64,000 nt of DNA from Streptomyces flaveolus (GTDB lineage: Bacteria; Actinomycetota; Actinomycetes; Streptomycetales; Streptomycetaceae). Position numbers and translations under genes: made by a program. The stretch covers positions 213,552 to 277,551 of the forward strand of contig NZ_JNWV01000011.1 of NCBI RefSeq assembly GCF_000716535.1, in the 5' to 3' direction. The stretch's first letter is position 1. Every line of letters begins with the position of its first letter. Below are positions 54,118-63,360 of the stretch, in pieces. The notes under the pieces were generated by a model that saw only the letters and a program-made list of their open reading frames with translations, was not told where the DNA came from and did not search any database.

Positions 54118-55494
54118 TCACGGATGGTCGATGCCCGCGCCTTCCACCCGGGCCCGGACCTGTTCCGGTGTCAGGTAGGAGTCGGTGAACTCGAAGTCCT
54201 TCAGCCGGGCGGGCTTGCGGGCCTGGAAGCCGGTACGGACGAAGTCGTCGCCCGCGACCGCGTTCAGCAGCCAGTTGGTCATCACCCGGGCCTTGGCGAC
54301 GTTGGTGCGCAGCGCCGACCAGTGGTAGCCGCGGGCCACCGCCTGCGCGGGCACCCCGCGCAGCTCGATCCCCAGCGGCTTGGACACCGCGTCCTTGCCG
54401 CCGAGGTCGACGACCAGGCCCAGGTCCTTGTGGACGTACGGCTGCATCTGCTGCCCGCGCAGCGTCGCGATGACGTTGTCGGCGACCTTCCTGCCCTGCC
54501 GCATGGCGTGCTGCGCGGTGGGCGGGCAGACCGCACCCTCCTCACCCTTGGCCAGGTCCGGCACGGCGGCCGAGTCGCCGAGCGCGAAGACCCCGTCGTG
54601 GCCCGGCAGGCACATTTCGGCGGTGACCGCGAGCCGGCCCTTGACCGTCTCCGCGCCGAGCGTGGCGATGAGCGGGCTGGCGACCACCCCGGCCGTCCAG
54701 ATCAGAGTGTGCGTCGGCACCACTCGGCCGTCGGTGAAGGTCACCTCCTCCGGGCCGGCCTTGTCGATCGACACGCCCAGCGAGACCTCGACGCCGCGCC
54801 GCTTGAGGATCTCCTGCGCGCTGCGGCCGAGCTTGTCGCCCAGCTCGGGCATCAGCTTGGGCGCGATGTCGATCAGGTGCCACTTGATCAGGCCGGGGTC
54901 CAGCCGCGGGTAGCGCTGCACGGCCGCGTGCGTCAGCCGCTGGAGGCAGGCCGCGGTCTCGGTGCCCGCGTAGCCGCCGCCGACCACCACGAACTGCAGC
55001 CGCGCGGCCTTTTCGGCCGGGTCGTCGCTGGCGTCCGCCAGGTCGAGCTGCGAGATGACGTGGTCGCGGATGTAGGCGGCCTCGGCGAGGGTCTTCATCC
55101 CGAAGGCGTGCTCGGTCAGGCCCGGGATGTCGAAGGTGCGGGTCACGCTGCCCGGGGCCAGCACGATGTAGTCGTAGGGCACGTTGACGATCTTGTCGGT
55201 GATGGTGCGGACGACGCACACCTTGGCCTTCAGATCCACGCCGATCGCACCGCCCGGGATGATCCGGGTGCGGTACTTCTTGCTGCGGCGCAAGGACAGG
55301 GCGATCGACTGCGGCGTGAGCACGCCGGAGGCGACCTGGGGCAGCAGCGGCAGATAGAGCTGGTAGGCGAATGGCGTCACCAGCGTGACGTCGGCCTCGT
55401 CGAGGCCGAGTTTCCGCTCCAGGCGGCGGACGCATCCGACTCCGGCGAAGCCTGCGCCAACCACCAGGATCCTGGGTCGTGTCACGGTGTTCAT
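54118..55494 (-). CDS. type II NADH dehydrogenase-like oxidoreductase
   Basis: A 458-residue FAD/NAD(P)-dependent enzyme of the NDH-2 family, which passes electrons from NADH to quinone without pumping protons. Seen: the FAD fold ILVVGAGFAGVGCVRRL, the NAD fold FVVVGGGYAGTETAACL, LIWTAGVVASPLI and VFALGDSAAVPD, followed by PPTAQHAMRQGRKVADN near the quinone site. The C-terminal part is soluble to amphipathic, as in membrane-associated NDH-2. The ATG at 55494 follows AAAGGG at short spacing. First gene of its unit; no partner gene is needed. Confidence 0.92.
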   Translation of the reverse strand: MNTVTRPRILVVGAGFAGVGCVRRLERKLGLDEADVTLVTPFAYQLYLPLLPQVASGVLTPQSIALSLRRSKKYRTRIIPGGAIGVDLKAKVCVVRTITDKIVNVPYDYIVLAPGSVTRTFDIPGLTEHAFGMKTLAEAAYIRDHVISQLDLADASDDPAEKAARLQFVVVGGGYAGTETAACLQRLTHAAVQRYPRLDPGLIKWHLIDIAPKLMPELGDKLGRSAQEILKRRGVEVSLGVSIDKAGPEEVTFTDGRVVPTHTLIWTAGVVASPLIATLGAETVKGRLAVTAEMCLPGHDGVFALGDSAAVPDLAKGEEGAVCPPTAQHAMRQGRKVADNVIATLRGQQMQPYVHKDLGLVVDLGGKDAVSKPLGIELRGVPAQAVARGYHWSALRTNVAKARVMTNWLLNAVAGDDFVRTGFQARKPARLKDFEFTDSYLTPEQVRARVEGAGIDHP

Positions 55495-55690
55495 CCCTTT
55501 CTGCGGCTCCAGGCGGTCCGACTCGACGCCGTTCGCATGCCCTGGATCGCTCTGCGCCAACTCCGATCCCACCGTTCCTCCAGCCGTTCCGCCAGCTGGG
55601 TACGGCAGGCAGACGAACGCGTGGGGACCAGCATGCCCCCACTGGGGGGTGGAGTAACCGGCTGGCGCACACCTACACGTCGAACACCTG

Positions 55691-56125
55691 TCACCAGGGC
55701 AGGAACGCGTGGATGTCCTTGCCGTGGTCGTGCACGACCACACTGACCTGGGTGCACAGCGTGTGCACCAGGTGCCAGCCGATGCCGCCACCGCCCGTGT
55801 GCGGGTGGAACGGCCGTGGCTCCGGCTTGGTCGTGCTGGTGTCCCGCATCGTCACGTGCACACCGTCGAACGTGCGGCGCATGCGCAGGTCGAACGGGCC
55901 GGGCGCGTACTGGATCGCGTTCGCGGCCAGTTCGGTCACGACCAGCAGGATGTCGTCCCAGTACTCGTGCGCGCCCGGCGGTGCGTCCCGGGCGAGGGCG
56001 CACAGGAACTCCTCCGCCGCGAGCCGCGCCCCCGTGACGTTGCGCAGCTCACCGGGGAAGGAGAACGTGCGCTCGTACTTCTCCTCCGAGGGCGGTGTGT
56101 CGTCCCAGCGCGGCTCCGTCACCAT
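55691..56125 (-). CDS. RsbW-like HATPase regulator
   Basis: A second 144-residue GHKL ATP-binding regulator. Seen: the N box VVTELAANAIQYA, G1-like TMRDTSTTKPEPRP with Asp, and GGGGIGWHLVHTL of G2, which are more regular than in the protein at 49953. No sigma or anti-anti-sigma gene is adjacent. The start at 56125 is only 9 bp from a strong hairpin, so translation initiation may be structured or the true start may be further in. Confidence 0.85.
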   Translation of the reverse strand: MVTEPRWDDTPPSEEKYERTFSFPGELRNVTGARLAAEEFLCALARDAPPGAHEYWDDILLVVTELAANAIQYAPGPFDLRMRRTFDGVHVTMRDTSTTKPEPRPFHPHTGGGGIGWHLVHTLCTQVSVVVHDHGKDIHAFLPW

Positions 56126-56133
56126 CTCGCATT

Positions 56134-56162
56134 CCCCGGCCCCGGCCCGGAAGGGGCCGGGG
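56134..56162 (-). terminator. 10-bp-stem hairpin between acyl-CoA synthetase and HATPase
   Basis: CCCCGGCCCC (56134-56143) pairs with GGGGCCGGGG (56153-56162) around a 9-base loop. It lies past the stop of the minus-strand synthetase gene and just before the HATPase start, so it may end the upstream transcript or regulate the downstream one. Confidence 0.6.
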
Positions 56163-56289
56163 ACGGCCTCTTCCGACCAGAACGGTCGTCGTTGCTGATC
56201 TCTCGCTGCGCTGCGGGTTCCCCCAGCCGCGCAGGCTATCCGTCTCCCCTTGACCCGGCCGCCCGTACGTCGTACTCCCGCGGCCCTCG

Positions 56290-58188
56290 TCAGCGGAAGA
56301 CATCGTCCGGTTCGTCCCACTCGGCCGGCTCCTGCGGACCCGGCCGCGACCGGGAGCGGGCCTGGTACATCGCCTCGATCTCGGCCGCGTAGTGCCGTAC
56401 GACGGCGTCCCGGCGCAGCTTCATGGACGGCGTCAGCAGGCCGTTGTCCGGTGCGAACGGTTCCTGGAGGACACGGTAGACCCTGATGGACTCCGCGCGG
56501 GACACCGCACTGTTGGCGGAGGCCACCGCCCGCACGATCTCCTCCCGCAGCGCGTTCTCCTCCCGGGTCTCCCTGCCCTGGGGGTCGCCCTGCAGTGCCA
56601 GGGCGGCCCGCCAGTCCGCGAGGAACTCCGGGTCCAGGGTGATCAGGGCACCCACGCACGGCCGGTCGTCGCCGATCACCACGGCCTGGTGGACCAGCGG
56701 ATGCATCCGAAGCCGCTGCTCCAGCGGGGCCGGGGCCACGCTCTTGCCGCCCCTGGTGACGATGATGTCCTTCTTGCGCCCGGTGATCGTCAGATAGCCC
56801 TCGGAGTCCAGCCGTCCGATGTCCCCGGTGGCCAGCCAGCCCCCGCGCAGCGCGGCCCGGGTGGCCCGCTCGTCGCTGATGTAGCCCTGGAACACCGACG
56901 GACCGCGCACCAGGATCTCCCCGTCGTCGGCCACCTGGATCTCGGTGCCGGGCAGCGGCAGGCCCACGGTCCCGGACTTCTCCCGGCCCAGCGGCTGCAT
57001 GGTGATCCCGCCGGAGGCCTCGGTGAGCCCGTACCCGTCGTGGAGGTACACGCCGATGCCCTCGTAGAACAGGCACAGTTCGCGGTCGAGCGCGCTGCCG
57101 CCGGAGGTGCCGCGCACCACCCGGCCGCCGAGCGCGGCCCGCAGCCTGCGGTACACCGTCCGCTCGTACAGGGCGTGTTGCAGTCGCAGATCCAGACCGG
57201 GACCCGGCCCGGTGCCCAGCCGCCGGCGCTCCTCCGCCGCGGCGAAGTCACGCGCGGTCTGCGCGGCCCGCTCGAACAGCGCGCCCCGGCCCGCCTGTCG
57301 GGCGGTGCGCAGAAAGGTCTTGTAGAGCTTCTCGAACACCGACGGCACGCCGTACAGGTACGTCGGCCGGAACGTGCTCAGGGCCGACGCCAGAGCCGGC
57401 CCGGTCAGCTCCGGCTCGTGCGCCATCAGGACCCCGCCGCGCACGCACATCAGCATGATCATGATGCCGTAGACGTGCGAGAACGGCAGGAACGCCAGCA
57501 CGGACGGCTGCTCGCCCGGGGGCGCGGCGGTGTGCGCCCAGCCGGCCAGCAGCGTGTCACAGGGATAGGCGAGACCACGGTGGCTGAGCGCGCAGCCCAT
57601 CGGGCGCCCCGAGGTGCCGGAGGTGTAGACGACGGCCGCCGTGGAATCCGGCAGCACGATCCTCCGCAGCGACTCCACCGTGGTGTACGGGACGGCCGTG
57701 CCCCGCTCCACGAGGTCCGGCAGGGCGCCCGCGTCGAGCTGCCAGACGTGCCGCAGCCGCGGCAGCCGGGTGCACACGGTGCCGACGGTCATGACGCCCT
57801 GCTCGTCCTCCACGACCACGGCCACACAGCCCGCGTCCCGCAGGATCCACTCCACCTGGTCCCGCGAGGAAGCCGGATGGACCGGCACGATCTCGGCGCC
57901 GACCGCCCACAGCGCGTGGGCGAGCACCGTCCACTCGTAGCGGGTGCGGGCCATCAGGGCCACCCGGTGGCCGGGCGAGATCCCGGCGGCGATCAGGCCC
58001 TTGGCCAGGTCGACCACCTCGTCCCGCAGCTCGACCGCCGTCACCTCCTGCCAGCCGGCAGCGGCCGGAACGGGCCGGCGCGCGAGGACCGGCAGTGCCG
58101 GATCCCGTTCCGCCATGGCGAACACGCTGTCGGCGAGGCCGCCGGTGAGCGGCGGGGCGACGGCGGGACCGGGGGCGAGGTTCCGCAT
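56290..58188 (-). CDS. long-chain acyl-CoA synthetase-like AMP-forming ligase
   Basis: A 632-residue adenylate-forming enzyme, FadD15-like. Seen: the P-loop YTSGTSGRPMGCALSH, YLYGVPSVFEKLYKTF, GGSALDRELCLFYEGIG, YGLTEASGGITM, the ATP-binding GWLATGDIGRLDSEGYL and the hinge-to-C-terminal GRKKDIIVTRGGKSVAP. The catalytic Lys is present in LTPSMKLRRD. The P-loop Lys (usually PKG) is Met, which could weaken but not abolish adenylation. It would activate fatty acids to acyl-CoA. Upstream it is divergent from the DUF6480 gene. Confidence 0.92.
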   Translation of the reverse strand: MRNLAPGPAVAPPLTGGLADSVFAMAERDPALPVLARRPVPAAAGWQEVTAVELRDEVVDLAKGLIAAGISPGHRVALMARTRYEWTVLAHALWAVGAEIVPVHPASSRDQVEWILRDAGCVAVVVEDEQGVMTVGTVCTRLPRLRHVWQLDAGALPDLVERGTAVPYTTVESLRRIVLPDSTAAVVYTSGTSGRPMGCALSHRGLAYPCDTLLAGWAHTAAPPGEQPSVLAFLPFSHVYGIMIMLMCVRGGVLMAHEPELTGPALASALSTFRPTYLYGVPSVFEKLYKTFLRTARQAGRGALFERAAQTARDFAAAEERRRLGTGPGPGLDLRLQHALYERTVYRRLRAALGGRVVRGTSGGSALDRELCLFYEGIGVYLHDGYGLTEASGGITMQPLGREKSGTVGLPLPGTEIQVADDGEILVRGPSVFQGYISDERATRAALRGGWLATGDIGRLDSEGYLTITGRKKDIIVTRGGKSVAPAPLEQRLRMHPLVHQAVVIGDDRPCVGALITLDPEFLADWRAALALQGDPQGRETREENALREEIVRAVASANSAVSRAESIRVYRVLQEPFAPDNGLLTPSMKLRRDAVVRHYAAEIEAMYQARSRSRPGPQEPAEWDEPDDVFR

Positions 58189-58337
58189 GCGCTGCTCCTG
58201 GGGTACGGAGGGTCACTCCGCCGATCGGCTCGGTGTCGGCGGTGCTCGAATGTAGCCCAGGCAAGCGCGTTCGGTGACGGTAACGTGTAAGTCGTGATCG
58301 GCTGATGATGTGGGCGTGTCCTGGGGACTCGGGAGAC

Positions 58338-58571
58338 ATGAGTCATGTGAACCCCGATCCGGAACCCGAGCGCACGACCGGTCTGGAACCAGGTGGGGGA
58401 GTTCCGCCCGGTGAGACCCCGCCGGCCGAGAGCAGCATGCCCGAGGCCGGCCCCCGCGAGCCGCACGTCCAGCACAGAGGCTGGGCCAAGGCACCGCTGA
58501 CCCTGATCCTGCTGCTGGTCGTCCTGATCGCGGCCTTCTTCCTGGTGTACGCCCTGGTACTGATCCTCTGA
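58338..58571 (+). CDS. DUF6480-type small membrane protein
   Basis: A 77-residue protein. Seen: the N-terminal NPDPEPERTTGLEPGGGVPPGETPPAESS read as adjacent conserved parts, and one C-terminal transmembrane helix (LTLILLLVVLIAAFFLVYAL). This is the DUF6480 layout. The ATG at 58338 follows GGGAG; Met one in-frame upstream is less likely. Function unknown. Confidence 0.85.
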   Translation: MSHVNPDPEPERTTGLEPGGGVPPGETPPAESSMPEAGPREPHVQHRGWAKAPLTLILLLVVLIAAFFLVYALVLIL

Positions 58572-58580
58572 CCGGCCCGC

Positions 58581-59669
58581 TCAGGCCTGTGTGCGCCGCA
58601 CGCACTCGGTGACGACGTCCCGCAGGCTGCCGGTGTGCTCCAGCAGCCGGCGCTGCTCCCGTGCGCCGTTGCCCGTGCGCAGCAGCTCCTCGACGGCCCG
58701 CTCGGCACGGGCCGCGTCGCCGCTCTCGCTGAGCGCGTCCCCCGTGTACTCCAGCAAGGAGCGCAGCACCCGGGGCGCGCGCCGGGGCCGCATGGTCGAC
58801 GGGTCGAGCAGGTCCTCCTCCAGGCCGTACCGGGCGGCCTGCCAGTCGGCCAGCCGCAGCAGGCTCACGCCCGGGTCGGGTGCCGACCGGCCCGCCCGCC
58901 ACTCCCGGGCGGTCGTCTCCACGAGGGCACGGCAGAGCGTCGCGATCAGTACGGCGCTCTCCGCGCTCAGGCACACGTCCGCCACCCGGATCTCCACCGT
59001 CGGGTAGCGGGCGGACAGCCGTGCGTCGAAGTAGGCCATGGCCTCGTCGAGGATGACCCCGGTGGCCACCATGTCGGCCACCTTGCGGTGGTACCCCTCG
59101 GCGGACCCGAACGGCTCGGTCGGCCCGGCCGACGGCCACCGGTTCCACACCCGGCTGCGGTAGCTGGCGTAGCCGGTGTTCCGGCCCCGCCAGAACGGGG
59201 AGTTCCCGCTGATCGCGCGCAGTACCGGCAGCCACGGACGGAGCCGGTCGAGGACCGCGACGCCCTCCTCGTCGGACTCCACCGACACATGGACGTGGCA
59301 GCCGCAGACCAGTTGCTCCCAGGTGGGTATGCCGAACCGCTCGGCCAGCCACTGGTACCGGTCGTTCACGCTGAGGGAGGGACTGACCGGCAGCGGAGAG
59401 GTGGCCAGCGCGGCGACCGCGCAGCCGATCTGCCCGGCGTGCCGGGCCGCCTCCTTGCGGCAGCGGACGATCTCGTCACCGAGGTCCGCCATGTCCGACT
59501 GCGGATGCGTGGCGAACTCCAGCATCTGCCCGAACAGCTCCTTCTCGAAGACGTCCTGTCCGGGATCGTCCTGGGCCGCATGGGCGAGGACGGCCGCCGC
59601 CAGCGCCTTCGGGTCGCCGCTGTCCGGATCGACCAGAAGGAGTTCCTCCTCCACTCCGACGGTGCGCAC
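58581..59669 (-). CDS. YbdK-type carboxylate-amine ligase (glutamate-cysteine ligase 2 family)
   Basis: A 362-residue ATP-dependent ligase of the GCS2 (YbdK) family. Seen: the N-terminal VGVEEELLLVDPDSGDP, EFATHPQSDMADL, VCGCHVHVSVESDEEGVAVL and RYPTVEIRVADVCLS. These proteins have weak glutamate-cysteine ligase activity and the physiological substrate is unclear. I chose the GTG at 59669 because AGAAGG precedes it and a terminator stem overlaps the alternative GTG at 59696. Downstream of glgB, but probably a separate transcript. Confidence 0.9.
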   Translation of the reverse strand: MRTVGVEEELLLVDPDSGDPKALAAAVLAHAAQDDPGQDVFEKELFGQMLEFATHPQSDMADLGDEIVRCRKEAARHAGQIGCAVAALATSPLPVSPSLSVNDRYQWLAERFGIPTWEQLVCGCHVHVSVESDEEGVAVLDRLRPWLPVLRAISGNSPFWRGRNTGYASYRSRVWNRWPSAGPTEPFGSAEGYHRKVADMVATGVILDEAMAYFDARLSARYPTVEIRVADVCLSAESAVLIATLCRALVETTAREWRAGRSAPDPGVSLLRLADWQAARYGLEEDLLDPSTMRPRRAPRVLRSLLEYTGDALSESGDAARAERAVEELLRTGNGAREQRRLLEHTGSLRDVVTECVRRTQA

Positions 59670-59694
59670 GTGGTGCCGCCCTTCTGTCCGTGCC

Positions 59695-59737
59695 ACGAGG
59701 GGCAGTCGCTGTCTGTACGACCCCGACTGCCCCTCGT
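59695..59737 (-). terminator. terminator of the glgB operon
   Basis: ACGAGGGGCAGTCG (59695-59708) and CGACTGCCCCTCGT (59724-59737) pair perfectly over 14 bp with a 15-base loop, 24 bp after the glgB stop on the minus strand. Confidence 0.8.
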
Positions 59738-59760
59738 ACGGCCGCCGACACCTGCGGCTT

Positions 59761-61962
59761 TCAGCCCTCCGGCGTCAGCCAGACGGTGGCGAGCGGGGGC
59801 AGCGTCAGCTTCAGGAACCCCTCCTCCGGCTTGACCGGCCCCTCGGTGCGGACGCCGCTGCCGCCGTACCGGGTGTCGTCGGTGTTCAGCGCCTCGCGCC
59901 AGGCGGGCAACACGTCGGGGACCCACAGGCGGTAGTCGTGCCGGACGACCGGGGAGAAGTTCGACACCGCCAGCAGCGGGCCGCCGTCGGCGGCGAAGCG
60001 CAGGAACGCCAGGACGTTGTCGTCCGCCGCGTCGCACAGCACCCACCGGAAGCCGCCCGGGTCGGTGTCCCGCTGCCACAGCGCCGGCGTCGCCCGGTAC
60101 ACCGTGTTGAGGTCCCGCACCAGGGACTGCACGCCCCGGTGGTCGCCGGCGGAGTGGTAGTCGTCGGAGAGGAGCCACCACTCCGGGCCGTGCGTGTGCG
60201 ACCACTCGGCTCCCTGGGCGAACTCCTGCCCCATGAACAACAACTGTTTACCGGGGTGCGCCCACATGAACCCGAGGTAGGCCCGGTGGTTGGCGCGCCG
60301 CTGCCACCAGTCGCCGGGCATCTTCGACACCAGAGCCTGCTTGCCGTGCACCACCTCGTCGTGGGAGATGGGCAGCACGTAGTTCTCGCTGTAGGCGTAC
60401 ACCATCGAGAAGGTCATCTCGTTGTGGTGGTACTTGCGGTGGACCGGCTCCTTCTGGATGTACTCCAGCGAGTCGTGCATCCAGCCCATGTTCCACTTCA
60501 GCCCGAAGCCGAGCCCGCCGCTGTCCGTCGGCCGGGTCACCCCGTCCCACGCCGTGGACTCCTCGGCGATGGTCACCACGCCCGGGCAGCGCCGGTACAC
60601 GGTGGCGTTCATCTCCTGGAGGAAGGCGACCGCGTCCAGGTCCTCCCGGCCGCCGAACACGTTGGGCTCCCACTGCCCGGAGTCCCGCGAGTAGTCCAGG
60701 TAGAGCATGGAGGCGACCGCGTCCACGCGCAGCCCGTCGATGTGGAACTCCTCGCACCAGTACACCGCGTTCGCGACGAGGAAGTTGCGCACCTCGGTGC
60801 GGCCGTAGTCGAACTCGTACGTCCCCCAGTCCGGGTGCTCCGCCCGCAGCGCGTTCCCGGGCTCGTACAGCGGGTCCCCGTCGAACCGGGCCAGCGCCCA
60901 GTCGTCCTTGGGGAAGTGCGCCGGCACCCAGTCCATGATCACGCCGAGGCCAGCCCGGTGACAGGCGTCCACGAAGTACCGGAAGTCGTCCGGCGAGCCG
61001 AGCCGGGGCGTCGGCGCGTAGTAGGAGGTGACCTGGTAGCCCCAGGACCCGGTGAACGGGTACCCGGCCACCGGCATCAGCTCCACGTGGGTGAAGCCCA
61101 TCTCCTTGACGTACGGCGGGAGTTCCTCAGCGAGCTGACGGTAGGTCAGCCCCGGCCGCCACGACGGGAGGTGTACCTCGTACACCGAGAACGGCGCCTG
61201 GTGCACGGGCGTGTCACCGCGGTGCGCCATCCACTCCGCGTCGCCCCACTCGTAGTGCGAGGACGTCACGACCGACGCCGTGTCCGGCGGCACCTCCGTG
61301 CCCCGCGCCATCGGGTCGGCCTTCAGGAACCGGTGCCCGTACCGCGAGGTGATCTCGAACTTGTACCGGGTGCCCTCGCCGATCCCGGGCAGGAACAGTT
61401 CCCACACCCCGGACGCGCCGAGCGACCGCATCGGGTACTGCGTGCCGTCCCAGTACGTGAAGTCCCCGGCCACCCGCACCCCCTGGGCGTTCGGCGCCCA
61501 CACGGTGAAGCGGGTGCCGGCCACGCCCTGGTGGACCATCGGCTCGGCCCCGAGCGCCCGCCAGAGCTGCTCGTGCCGGCCCTCCCGGATCAGGTGCAGG
61601 TCGAGCTCGCCGAGGGCGGGCAGGAAGCGGTACGGGTCGTGCACCTCCTGCTCGGCGTCGTCGTACGCCACCAGCAGCGTGTACGGCGGGACCTCCGCGC
61701 AGGGCAGGACGGCGGCGAACAGACCGTCGCCCTCCGACCGCAGCTCGGTCGGACTGCCGTCGATCACGACGCTCACCATCCGGGCGTTCGGGCGCAGCGC
61801 CCGGAACAGCGTGCCGCCCGGTACCGGGTGGGCGCCCAGCAGGGCGTGCGGATCGTGGTGCGCGCCGGCCAGCAGCCGGCCGCGGTCGGCGGGGTCCAGG
61901 GCCACGGCCGCGGGCGGCTTGGGCCCCGCGGCCTCGGGGCGCGTGGTGTCCTTCAGTGCCAT
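59761..61962 (-). CDS. glgB: 1,4-alpha-glucan branching enzyme
   Basis: Introduces alpha-1,6 branches in glucan (GH13_9). Its 733 residues include an N-terminal CBM48-like extension (about 1-220), then the catalytic barrel with [10 protein letters not shown] (nucleophile Asp414), TIAEEST (general acid/base Glu467) and [12 protein letters not shown]; the 53-residue gap between Asp and Glu equals that of E. coli GlgB. It follows pep2 with 3 bp between, in a treS-pep2-glgB set of the GlgE-type pathway, whose glgE itself is not in the window. A strong hairpin follows its stop. Confidence 0.95.
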   Translation of the reverse strand: MALKDTTRPEAAGPKPPAAVALDPADRGRLLAGAHHDPHALLGAHPVPGGTLFRALRPNARMVSVVIDGSPTELRSEGDGLFAAVLPCAEVPPYTLLVAYDDAEQEVHDPYRFLPALGELDLHLIREGRHEQLWRALGAEPMVHQGVAGTRFTVWAPNAQGVRVAGDFTYWDGTQYPMRSLGASGVWELFLPGIGEGTRYKFEITSRYGHRFLKADPMARGTEVPPDTASVVTSSHYEWGDAEWMAHRGDTPVHQAPFSVYEVHLPSWRPGLTYRQLAEELPPYVKEMGFTHVELMPVAGYPFTGSWGYQVTSYYAPTPRLGSPDDFRYFVDACHRAGLGVIMDWVPAHFPKDDWALARFDGDPLYEPGNALRAEHPDWGTYEFDYGRTEVRNFLVANAVYWCEEFHIDGLRVDAVASMLYLDYSRDSGQWEPNVFGGREDLDAVAFLQEMNATVYRRCPGVVTIAEESTAWDGVTRPTDSGGLGFGLKWNMGWMHDSLEYIQKEPVHRKYHHNEMTFSMVYAYSENYVLPISHDEVVHGKQALVSKMPGDWWQRRANHRAYLGFMWAHPGKQLLFMGQEFAQGAEWSHTHGPEWWLLSDDYHSAGDHRGVQSLVRDLNTVYRATPALWQRDTDPGGFRWVLCDAADDNVLAFLRFAADGGPLLAVSNFSPVVRHDYRLWVPDVLPAWREALNTDDTRYGGSGVRTEGPVKPEEGFLKLTLPPLATVWLTPEG

Positions 61963-61965
61963 GAG

Positions 61966-63330
61966 TCAGCCTCCCCACACGGCGAGCCGTTTGATCGCCG
62001 CCATCGGTACCGGCAGCCAGTCGGGCCGGTGTCTCGCCTCGTACAGCACCTCGTAGACCGCCCTGTCCGTCTCGTGCGCGCGCAGCAGCGCGTGCTTCTT
62101 GCGTGGGTCCCAGCCGGCGCGGACCGCGTAGCCCGCGCAGAACGCCTCCCGGCAGCGGCGCGCCCACTCGGGTCGCCAGGGGCGGCGCTGCCGGGCCGCG
62201 TAGTCGAAGGAGCGCAGCATCCCGGCGACGTCCCGCACCGGGGACTGCGGGGCCCGCCGCTCGGTGAGCGGACGGGACGGTTCTCCCTCGAAGTCGATGA
62301 CGAACCAGTCGCGTCCGGCCCGCAGCACCTGCCCGAGGTGCAGATCGCCGTGGATGCGCTGGGCGGGCGGCCCGGTGTCGCACGTGGCGAGCGCCGCGAA
62401 CGCGGCCTTCAGACCGGGCACGTAGGGCAGCAGCCCGGGGACGGCGTGCGCGGCGGCGTCGAGCCGCGCGCACATCGCCTCGGCCGTACGGCCGTTCTCG
62501 CCCGGCCCGGCCGGCGGGAAGGCCTCGGCCAGCGCCAGGTGCACCTCGGCCATGGCCCGGCCCAGCGCGCGGGCCTCGGCGGTGAAGTGGTCGCCCGCGG
62601 CGAGCGCGCGCAGCGCCAGCGTCCAGCCGTCGGTGGCGTCCGGCAGGAACGGCTGGAGCACCCCGAGGGTGGCCGGGCGCGGGGCGGTCGTGGTGAACCA
62701 GGCCACCGGCGCGGGCACCCGGGTGCAGCCCTGCGCGGTCAGCGCCGCCGGCACCTCCAGGTCCGGGTTGACACCCGGCTGGATCCGGCGGAACAGCTTG
62801 AGGATGTACGCGTCGCCGTACACGATCGAGGAGTTGGACTGCTCGGCGTCCAGCAGCCGCGGCGGCAGACCGCCGGGCAGGTGGGCGGCCGGGTCCGTCT
62901 CGAACCGCAGCGGGCCCGCCGCACCGGGCTGCCGCAGCCGCTCCAGCAGCAGATGCGCCGAGCGCGGGTCGTGCAGGGCGTCGTACACCGCGAGCCCGGC
63001 CAGCGGGCCGTCCACGGCGCGCCCGATGAACGCCCGTTCCAGCCGCGGGGCGAGGTGCTGACGCAGGCCCAGCAGCAGCTGGTAGCAGTCCCCGGGCGGG
63101 GGAGTGCCGCCGGGGGTGGGCACCGGCACGTGCGAGGCGTGCACCAGCAGGTGCAGACACCCCGGGAACAGCTCCGTCACGGACAGCACCGAAAGATCGG
63201 TGACCGGCCGGTCCTTGCCCGCGAACCAGCGTTGCCTCGGCAGCCAGTCGCGCAGCAGCCCGCCCAACGAGGCCAGTGGCCCGTCGGGCCCGGCCGCGGT
63301 GCGCGGTCGGGGGGTGATGGTCTTCGGCAT
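61966..63330 (-). CDS. pep2: maltokinase
   Basis: Maltokinase (Mak/Pep2) phosphorylates maltose to maltose-1-phosphate using ATP, feeding GlgE. The 454 residues include a kinase-like fold with VYGDAYILKLFRRIQPG, the catalytic HGDLHLGQVL (His327, Asp329) and metal-binding FVIDFEGE (Asp346). The N-terminal cap RDWLPRQRWFAGKDRPVTDL is typical. It lies 30 bp after treS and 3 bp before glgB on the same strand, so all three likely share a transcript. In some species treS and pep2 are fused or form a complex. Confidence 0.94.
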   Translation of the reverse strand: MPKTITPRPRTAAGPDGPLASLGGLLRDWLPRQRWFAGKDRPVTDLSVLSVTELFPGCLHLLVHASHVPVPTPGGTPPPGDCYQLLLGLRQHLAPRLERAFIGRAVDGPLAGLAVYDALHDPRSAHLLLERLRQPGAAGPLRFETDPAAHLPGGLPPRLLDAEQSNSSIVYGDAYILKLFRRIQPGVNPDLEVPAALTAQGCTRVPAPVAWFTTTAPRPATLGVLQPFLPDATDGWTLALRALAAGDHFTAEARALGRAMAEVHLALAEAFPPAGPGENGRTAEAMCARLDAAAHAVPGLLPYVPGLKAAFAALATCDTGPPAQRIHGDLHLGQVLRAGRDWFVIDFEGEPSRPLTERRAPQSPVRDVAGMLRSFDYAARQRRPWRPEWARRCREAFCAGYAVRAGWDPRKKHALLRAHETDRAVYEVLYEARHRPDWLPVPMAAIKRLAVWGG

Positions 63331-63360
63331 GGTGACGCGTCCTTTCCTCGGCGCCGGCGT

